From Obelidium mucronatum (Eukaryota; Chytridiomycota; Chytridiomycetes; Chytridiales; Chytriomycetaceae), in contig JAIVFH010000089.1 in assembly GCA_025765595.1 (NCBI GenBank), positions 1-64,000 of the forward strand: DNA of 64,000 nucleotides, given 5' to 3'. Positions 56,329 to 64,000 of the stretch are shown piece by piece. The notes under the pieces were generated by a model. The model was given only the letters and a program-made list of their open reading frames with translations. It ran no database searches and was not told the origin of the DNA. The translations under genes were made by a program, and so were the position numbers. Positions within the stretch are counted from its first letter, which is position 1. The number at the start of each line of letters is the position of its first letter.

Positions 56329-59300
56329 TTTGCGCTCCAGTGTCAAACAATGAATATATTCCGTCAGTTCCTATTGTCATTATGGCTCAAACTCCCCAGT
56401 TGTTTACCACAGGCCACATGAATATTTTGATCATGTATTCCTCTTGATCAATTCTAACTATCCAGTTTAGCCTGGTATTATGGCCATTGACAGGCTTGCG
56501 TTGAATTTGGGTACATTTTGTAAGTTTTTTATCGAGTGTCTGTTTGATCAAATCTCAAAGAATGGCCCTGTGCGGGTGGCTCCTGGAATGCCGAATAAAT
56601 CTGCAATTTCAGGCATAAGTTGCCATCTGTGAAGCAGCTGCAACCTTTACAAGCTGGTTGAACAGATTACAATGGCTGGCAATTGTGCAGACTGTTTCCA
56701 AAGTCCCACCAGTACCACGGCAGGTCCCAGTGGGGTTCAAAGAAGTAGTAGTGCAAGTTCTGCGTGAGTAGTGATTATTTGGCATAACTGTGAATTGTTA
56801 ACAGAGAATCACCCAGTCACCTGTCCCAATTCTGTGCAGATTCAGCTATTCTGCAACAAAGCCTAAGTCTAGGTTCACCAGCCTCTGTCACCACTGAACA
56901 AAAGGCTATAACAGTCCTTATGCTCGTCCACAAAGCAGCAATTGCACATATACTGGCTCCAAATCAGCTTCTTGATGCCTTGAACAGACCAAGCCTTCTA
57001 TGACTGTTCATTCAATTTCACCTGCAAAGGAATATCTTGACTTTGCTCTATTGATATACACTAGTGGGAAAAGAACTGGAAATAAAATCCAATTCAAGTT
57101 TGTTTCTTTCAAAGGAAATCGCAGACCATTTGGCTGCAATCTCGATTGAAAAATGGCTGCTTTCAAGTACTATGAATCTTTCAGTGGTGAGTTGAGAGTA
57201 ATCATTAGAATATAACTTTCCTGTTTCAGGGCACTGCATTTCAGGACACTGCATTGCTATTACATACCTTTCTGATGGTGAAGAGTCTGGTGAGTTTCAG
57301 GCGTTTCTGTGGCCTGTGCCCCCAGGCCATTACCGGAGGTCCCTTCCAGTTGACAATTGTCAAGCCAGTGTTTCCAAGTGACAGATTTCTTTCAAAAGTC
57401 TCTAAAGATGATTGCATCTTGTAAAAGACTTTGTATCATGGTATTTTCCAAGATGTAGACTTTAATAGCCAGGATTTTACTAACAAGTTTCTGACAACTT
57501 GGATAATCTTCCCGCAGATCTCAATGACAGCTTTGGTATGCGTGCTATAAGAGTATATTGATCCAGCTACAGCATTGGTGGAGACTATACCGCAGTGACA
57601 ACAGCCAAACATTGCCAGCCCACAGCCTTGACATCTTCAACGCTGTTTGTTTGCAGCTGTGCAAAAAAAACAGGAGTTGGCAAAACAGAGTTACATAGTT
57701 TCTGTGGAGCTCGAGATAAGATTGGGGATGCTATTTCAGGAGTTTTTCATGACCCAAAGGTCTTTTCCCTTACAGTTGCTGGCAAGCTGGGCGAGTATAC
57801 ACTTGTGGAACAAACTTTGCTCATATTAAAGGAGCTGGGGTCTTGCAGCCATTGAAGGATCAATTGAGTTTTTTGATCCAAGGGCCTAGCTTGAGTGGCA
57901 GGATTGACATGCTATCGATGTTTGCCATTGGAGAGGTTGGATTTTTACGCAAACATTTTGGAACTGTTAACACTACTTCCTTAAGATTAATGCCTATGCT
58001 TTGCTTTTTTTTTTGTTGTCAAGTTTCTGCAATTCCAGGAACTCTTTCAATTGCTTTGGTTTTGTATTTACTGAAGGCTCCTGTCAAAGAATTCACCAAA
58101 ACAAATGGTGATTGATGTATGCGATCAGCAGGTATGTAAGGCATATTGAGTTTGGCATTACCAGCTACTGTGACATGTATGACTTGATGGGAATAAGGTT
58201 GGAGATCAGAATCTATAATGTGACAACTGATATTGATTCACAATGTAACAACTGATACCAATCAGGAGTCATTGAATCACAATGCACCACTTTATGTGAA
58301 TCTAAACTGAAGTTGATCTTGACAAAGTAATGTCGCCTGGATGGTTTCCCTCCGATACATTATGACACACCTTCTTTTCTGCAACAGCAGACATGCCTGT
58401 TGAAAATATTGGATGAGCATGAATTAAAAGAAGTTATGGAGTCTCTTATAGATGAGGCATTTGACTTCTCTGTGTTGTAGGGCCATGATCTTTGCTTCAC
58501 ACTGCAGTGATGCTTGGGTTGGTGTGTTTTTTTTTTTCAAAAAACCAAATTAAAAAACAATTGCCCATCACAAATATTTCAATCTTCAAATTGTTATCTT
58601 CATTAATTCCCTCCTCTCCTTCAAAGTTTGCTTTAATCATCATTTGTGTCCCTGCATACCTCACATCTTGCTCAACAGAATATCAAAACGCAATAAATGA
58701 TGTAGCTTATCCAATTGAACAGGATTCAGAGGGCATTGAACTTTCTCACACTCAAGCTTTAAAAGTTCTTTTGTTAGAAAAAAATTAGACTCTGTACATC
58801 TGAATATCAGCATCTTGAATATCTTCACGTGCTCTGCAGAAGAGCTCTGACTTGAAAAAAATTGCAAGGGGGGTTGTGTACCAATGGTTGTAAACCAATA
58901 CATTTTTTTCCCATGATTGTTATGTTTAGCTTTATTGCACCATATTTGACATTGTCGCATCCTTTTCAATCATGTAAGTTACTCATTTCATAGACTACAA
59001 TTTAATCACTAGCATGAATCACAAATTATCATCACAAGTAATAAAGAGCAAGGCTTCAAAATCATGCCTGACATTTTCAGGTTCTTGTAGATAATAGATA
59101 TCACTGGTTCGTTTCCATGCAAGTGATTCAATTAATCAATGAACATGTTTATCAGGACAAGCAAGGTCTTTTAGAATAAATGAAATAGAATTAAAATAAA
59201 ATTTTGTACACCTGTGCAATGACCACAGTGGTTGTGGTGGTTCAATTTCTGCTGGACATGGCAAGCTTGAAATGGTTTGAGGTGACAAGGTGTAATCTTA

Positions 59301-59384
59301 TCCAACAACTTTTACAGTTGCATACAAACTTGCTGTGCCAGTACAATTAGGAGTTGTTAATACAAAGTGATCTTCAAAGACTTC

Positions 59385-59388
<4 letters not shown>
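56329..59388. other. Unassigned A/T-rich spacer
   Basis: About 3 kb in which I see no gene I can support. Short frames (minus 57048-57254, plus 57595-57855, plus 57843-58115, plus 58492-58788, minus 58661-58969) have no recognisable motif and probably derive from old mobile elements. Confidence 0.5.

Positions 59389-59444
<56 letters not shown>
59389..59444. repeat. Poly(T) run of 56
   Basis: An uninterrupted T run (poly(A) on the minus strand). The minus-strand sequence before it ends ...GACTCAGGTTCAAAA, so it could be the poly(A) tail of a retroposed copy inserted on the minus strand. Confidence 0.85.
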
Positions 59445-59445
<1 letters not shown>

Positions 59446-59819
59446 AACCTGAGTCTGACAGATTGCAACACAGATGTAGTCGGTACGTTAAGTAGCGTCC
59501 CAAGGTAATGAACTAGATAACATTGCAAGATAGTGAGTAACAATAGACGGTGGCAAGGATCATTTTATTTTATAAAAAAACATACTAATTGTATTTGGTA
59601 CATCAGATTGTTATATATCACTATAACGCTAGATCTATTCTTAGCTACAGTGTGTCAAATCTACAGATGAGAAGTTCCTGCAGCTTATTGTAAAAAGTCG
59701 TATTGCGAGGTAAATGTCAGTTTAAAATAAAGTTTATTACATTGTCTGATGAATCCATGCAAAATGTGTTATAGTAAAGACATGGAATTCAAATATCTAA
59801 ATTGAAGTCCACAGCTGAT

Positions 59820-60056
59820 ATAGAATAGATGAATGGATGGATGGATAGATGGAATGGATACATAGTGGATGGATGGAATAAAAATAAAAATAAAAATAAA
59901 AATAAATAAAAAAATAAAAATAAATAAAAAAATAAAATAAATAAAAAAATAAAAATAAATAAAAAAATAAAAATAAATAAAAAAATAAAAATAAATAAAA
60001 AAATAAAAATAAATAAAAAAATAAATAAATAAAAAATAAATAAAAAAATCAAAAAA
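59820..60056. repeat. Microsatellites (ATGG)n then (AAATA/AAAAT)n
   Basis: 59,829-59,876 is an imperfect ATGG repeat; 59,878-60,056 is an AAATAAAAAT-type repeat of about 180 bp. No coding meaning; a TTT-rich frame on the minus strand is an artefact of it. Confidence 0.9.
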
Positions 60057-60309
60057 AAAAAAAAATCAGAATTCAACAACGGATTCTTGCATTGACTATT
60101 TTTTGAGTAATTTAAATTTGACTCTTTTCAGTTGAAATCCACAGACAGGTTGTGGAACCAAATCCATCTGTTTAGTCTGATTCAGTCTCAGCAGATTGTG
60201 GCTTTAATCAATTCCCAAATAACTGTTTGGAAATGTTTATTGAATAATGTGTGTATGTGTGTGTATCAATCAAAGTCGGGTTGGTTTCCCCTTTGAATTT
60301 CCACATCAA

Positions 60310-63300
60310 ATGGCTGACGATGGACGGGAGGACGCGGATCCGGGTGGAGCCACGTTCACCACCACCACCACCACCAGCAGCAGCACCAGTACCAGCACCA
60401 ACAACGCAGCGACGGGCTCCAGCCGCAAGTCGCTCGCGCACAAGGGCCTCGCGTCGGTGCTCGAAAAGAAGGAGCGCCGCCTGTCGCCGCTGAATCCACA
60501 CGCGACAAACACGGCTGCAATGGCGTCAGCGGCGTCGACGTCTTCAGCGGCAGCAGGCGCGTCGCCCACGCTGTCGCCGAGTGCGAACACGAACACGAAT
60601 GTGAATGGCACTGCGAGTGTGGGTGTGGGTGTGAATGTGGGCGCGGCTGTGAGTCCGAGTCCGCTGTCGCTGCAGCCGGGCGACGCCGCGGACGCCGCGG
60701 ATGGCGCCGATGGCACTGGTGGAGGCGGAGGCGGAGGCGACGAAAGTGCGGACGACGAAGCGCAGCGCGACAGCCGCGACAGGGACCGAGACCGCGACCG
60801 CGACCGGGAAAGCAGAGACCGGGACGCCAGCAGCCGCCGCCGCAACCGCTCGATCGTCAACGCGTCGCTGCGCCGCCTGAGCCGCGCGTACGCCGACGCC
60901 GCCGAAGACGCCGACGAGCCGCCGCTCGCGCCGCCGCTGACGCCGCCGATGCCCGTGGTGCAAAGCCCGACGCTGCTGCCGGGCGCGCTGGCGGGCGGCG
61001 GCGGCGCGGCGTCGTCGCTCAAGATTGTGCGCAGTCTGCGCGACGCGCCGGGGGCCGGCCAGGCGCCGCCCGCAGCGCACGCCTTCAACAACTCAGACAC
61101 GCCGGCGTACCGCATCGAGCTGCTGAAACACGGCTCGGGCAGCAACGCCAGCTACACGGACTTTCTGTTTCCCGCGCCACTGCCGACCCAGCCACTGCCG
61201 CTGCTCACGCCCCCGTCAATGGCTCGCCAGAATACCCACAATGGCCTCGTCAACAACCCATTCAGCTCAAATGCTGGGACCCCCCTGGACGGACTGATGC
61301 ATCTGCAGCCTCTCGACGACTCTGATCCAAAGCCGCTGTTTCCCAAACAGCTTCTATTCTTGAGTCGCTCGACGCCAGAGTTTCCAAAGTGGTCTCCCGT
61401 CGGCTCCATCTCAACAAAAAGAGTCATTCTTCCCATGGCAACGGCAACGGCTGCGGCTGCGACGAGTAGTACTACAACCACTCCTTCCGTTCCCTCTCCA
61501 TTATCCGCACATCCTGCCATTTCTTCTGCAGTCATGGCTACACCAACACCAGTAACAGGCGGGAGTGTTGTTTCGGCCGTTGGTATTCCTCCACCCCTTC
61601 ATTCGTCTTTATCTTCAACAACAACAACGCAGTCTTTTCGAAAGGCTTCTGTTCCCATGCCTCCTCCTCCTGCTACTGCTACTACTACTACTACATTGAA
61701 TACATTGAATTCTACAACAACACAACCTCTTTCGACTTTTACTACTACTGCTACTACTACAGCTACTCCGACTCTTCGACATCAATCTTCTCTTGGTGGT
61801 GGTGGTGGTGGTGGTGGTACGGATTCTATTCATTATAGAGATTCTTCCTTTTCTGCTTTTGTTGAGAGAAAGTCTTCAAATCAGAATATGAATGGTGAGG
61901 ATTTGTTGTCTACCGCATTCCGCCGAAGGCGGGATCTCACCGCCGTAGGCGGTGTATCCTTTTTTTTTATTATTCTACCGCCGAAGGCGGTGTATTCTTT
62001 TTTTTTTATTCTACCGCCGTAGGCGGGATCTCACCGCCATAGGCGGTATATTCTTCTTTTTTATTCTACCGCCGTAGGCGGTATCTCACCGCCGTAGGCG
62101 GTGTATCCTTTTTTTTTTTATTCTACCGCCAAAAACAATATATTCTTTTTTTTTTATTCTACCGCCGTAGGCGGGATCTCACCGCCGTTGGCGGTGTATT
62201 CTTTTTTATATACTTCCGCCGTAGGCGGGATCTCACCGCCGTAGGCGGTGTATTCTTTTTTTTTATTCTACCGCGATAGAATAGCCGAAGGCGGTATATT
62301 GTTTTGATCATCCTGCATACTAAATTCACTCATGATTGCACAGAAAAAATACGCGATTTGCGAAGTCGAACAGTCTCTTTGAATTCAGAATTAAGACAGC
62401 CTAGAATGAGTGCATCGCCAGTACCAGTCGCTAGACAAACAATGGTTTTTACTCCATACGACATGGATCTCTTTTCAAACATTGGTGAGTTCCTAATTAT
62501 TTTTTTTTGTTGCTCTTCAACCCCCAACTCAACGACACACACACACTTTCATTAAACAACAGTGGATAAATCTCGGCAAGCAAAAAATTTCGGATGGAAA
62601 CCAAACGAACCTGTAACTCTCTTTCCAAACTGGCAAGACGAATATTGTACAAATACCCAACAAATATCCCCATCCCGAAGCTCCCGTCCAGGATCCACAA
62701 CAGACAGCCCCATCATCCACCCCGCCACATTTGCTGCAAACGCTCTCATAAACTCCAACAACTCCAACAACAACAACACCACCACCACCTCCAACAACAT
62801 GATACTATCAAACACAATGTTTATACCCCCATCATCCCACAGCGCCGCAGGATCCGGAACATACACTCCCATCACAGACCTACGATCCCCAAGCCCCATC
62901 TTCTACGCCGAAGACTACGACGAAGACGGCGACGACGCCGCGTCGTACGTGTCAAGCACCACAACGTCCTCGTCCATGCGGAACAGCTATCGCAGTGCAT
63001 CGGGACGGTTTGATTCGTTTTCAGCAAGTGCGACTTCGTCTGTCAAGGGTGGAACCAGCGGCGGCGGCGGGGGCGGCGGCGGCGGTGGTGGAGGTGGGCA
63101 TATAAGTGGGCGGACGCTGAGACATCGGAATTTGCAAGTGAGTACTGGGGGGATGGGAACGCCGGTAAGTAATTCTGGGAGTGCTGGTGCCGGTGGTGGT
63201 GGTGGTGGTGTGTATCATTCATATGGATCACCGCCTACTGTTGGGGGTGGAGGTGGAGGTGCGTTTGTTTCGAGTACTCCGAATTATTTCATGACGGCGG

Positions 63301-64000
63301 CGGGTAGTAGTAGTAGTAGTAGTGATCATTATAATACGCCCAAGCATTTATCGAGTACGTCGAGTAGTGTGGCGTTGGGAGGGTGGATTCAAGTTCCACC
63401 GTCGATGCAAGTTGCGGGAGGAGGTGGAGGAGGTGGTGGTGGTGCTAGTGGTGGTAATGGTTTGGGTGTTGTTATTGGCGGTGGTGGTGGAGGTGGTGGT
63501 GGTGGTGGTGGGGGTCTGAATCGATCCATGAGTGATGGTGATTTGGGAGAGTATTTGCGAGACTTTGCGGAATTCCATAATGGGCTCACGATTGCAAAGA
63601 ATATGTGTGATGTAGAAATAAGGCGGATTGTTGAAGAGTTAAATGAAGCTGTGGAAGCGAGTTTGAATTATGATAGTAATCATGGGGTTGGTGGTGGTAG
63701 TGGTGGTGGTGGTGGTTCTACGGTGGCAGCAACAGCCGTGGCGGCGGCAGCAGCAGGTACAAGTCCCATCAAGCGAGTTCTCAGGAGTGGTGCTAGCTCC
63801 CCGTCTATAACTCCGCCCACCTTGTCGAGGAGTCAGTCTTTTGGAAAAAAGGGGGTTTCTACTGCCGCGTCCATGAAGGGGTTGGCTGGGAAGCAGCATT
63901 CGAATTTGAATGTGACTCTTGGAGAAGATGACATTGTTGCAGAAGAGCGGGATGATGATGTCGGTACCTCATCATCGGTGTCTGCAACAGGTGGAGGCAC
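60310..64000 (+). CDS. Large low-complexity Ser/Thr/Gly-rich protein, C-terminus beyond window
   Basis: I start it at ATG 60310 (MADDGREDADPGGATF) because upstream codons are a (TGTG)n run. Exons 60310-61894, 62344-62484 and 62563 to the right edge join in frame (MNEKIRDLRSRTVSL across the first intron; FSNIVDKSRQAKNFGWKPN across the second). Residues 1-240 are Ser/Thr/Ala-rich with an Arg/Asp dipeptide run (RDRDRDRDRDRESRDRD) encoded by GC-rich codons. Then come RRLSRAY, proline-rich and Thr-rich parts. A likely folded segment follows the second intron (VTLFPNWQDEYCTN) and another near the end (MSDGDLGEYLRDFAEFHNGL, EIRRIVEELNEAVEASLNY). Many (GGT)n stretches give Gly runs. I do not recognise the family. 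The first intron is the hairpin array described separately. Confidence 0.75.
61915..62310 (+). repeat. Array of double-hairpin palindromes within an intron
   Basis: About seven ~55-bp units, each usually two palindromes CCGCC-N3-GGCGG separated by a GATCTCA or TATCTCA link and followed by GTATTC plus a T run. Eleven perfect hairpins are present. Their loops are GTA (seven), GAA (two), ATA and GTT, while the stems do not vary. Two units are degenerate (62,125 and 62,270). The array fills nearly all of the intron 61,895-62,343. Confidence 0.95.

Noticed and set aside
59298..59543. Lysine-rich minus-strand ORF
   Set aside because: Produced by the poly(T)/poly(A) tract.
60306..61145. 279-codon open frame on the minus strand
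   Set aside because: It is the complement of the GC-rich Ser/Ala-rich exon starting at 60,310; open only because of composition.
61915..62310. CRISPR-like array
   Set aside because: Repeats are palindromic and the spacers are near-identical T-runs, inside a eukaryotic intron; no cas genes.

Overview
The window looks like nuclear DNA of a zoosporic (chytrid-type) fungus. Nearly every conserved gene is split by short GT-AG introns (about 47-150 bp) that often carry long A or T runs. The gene set is eukaryotic and fungal, and a dynein-2 intermediate chain (DYNC2I1/WDR60), used only by organisms that build cilia or flagella, points to a flagellated fungus. No species is named because the sequence alone does not allow it.

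Layout. (1) 1-31,882 is a dense, conserved block: SF3B3 (minus, cut at the left edge), a C5orf34-like polo-box-type protein (minus), an unrecognised coiled-coil protein with three copies of an apparent new domain, SPC2, DYNC2I1, the mitochondrial protease subunit IMP1 and an IQ-motif protein (all plus), then a PLAC8 protein, condensin subunit 1, glutathione reductase and a cytochrome b5-acyl-CoA dehydrogenase fusion (all minus), a seven-helix membrane protein (plus), a GTPBP1-type GTPase (minus) and an MFS transporter (plus). Genes are packed very tightly: four same-strand neighbours are separated by only 15-32 bp between stop and start codons.

(2) 31,900-60,300 is a roughly 28 kb repeat-rich island. 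It holds a spliced gene ending in a PIF/Harbinger transposase C-terminus, three decayed DNA-transposon relics (33.8-34.8, 35.9-36.6 and 40.6-41.2 kb), a cluster of a 9-mer in both orientations (36.8-38.6 kb), a DIRS-type tyrosine-recombinase retrotransposon (43.0-48.1 kb), an element with roughly 200-bp inverted ends (48.2-50.1 kb), an unrecognised multi-exon accessory gene (50.3-53.9 kb), and long stretches where I see no gene.

(3) 60,310-64,000 begins a large low-complexity Ser/Thr/Gly-rich protein that runs off the right edge. Its first intron is built almost entirely of an array of double hairpins with invariant stems and variable loops, the most unusual structure in the window.

The core genes serve general functions (splicing, secretion, mitochondrial processing, redox, fatty-acid oxidation, chromosome condensation) plus flagellar transport; they do not form one pathway. 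Exon boundaries were read by eye from frame continuity and splice consensus, so a base or two of error is possible at some junctions.
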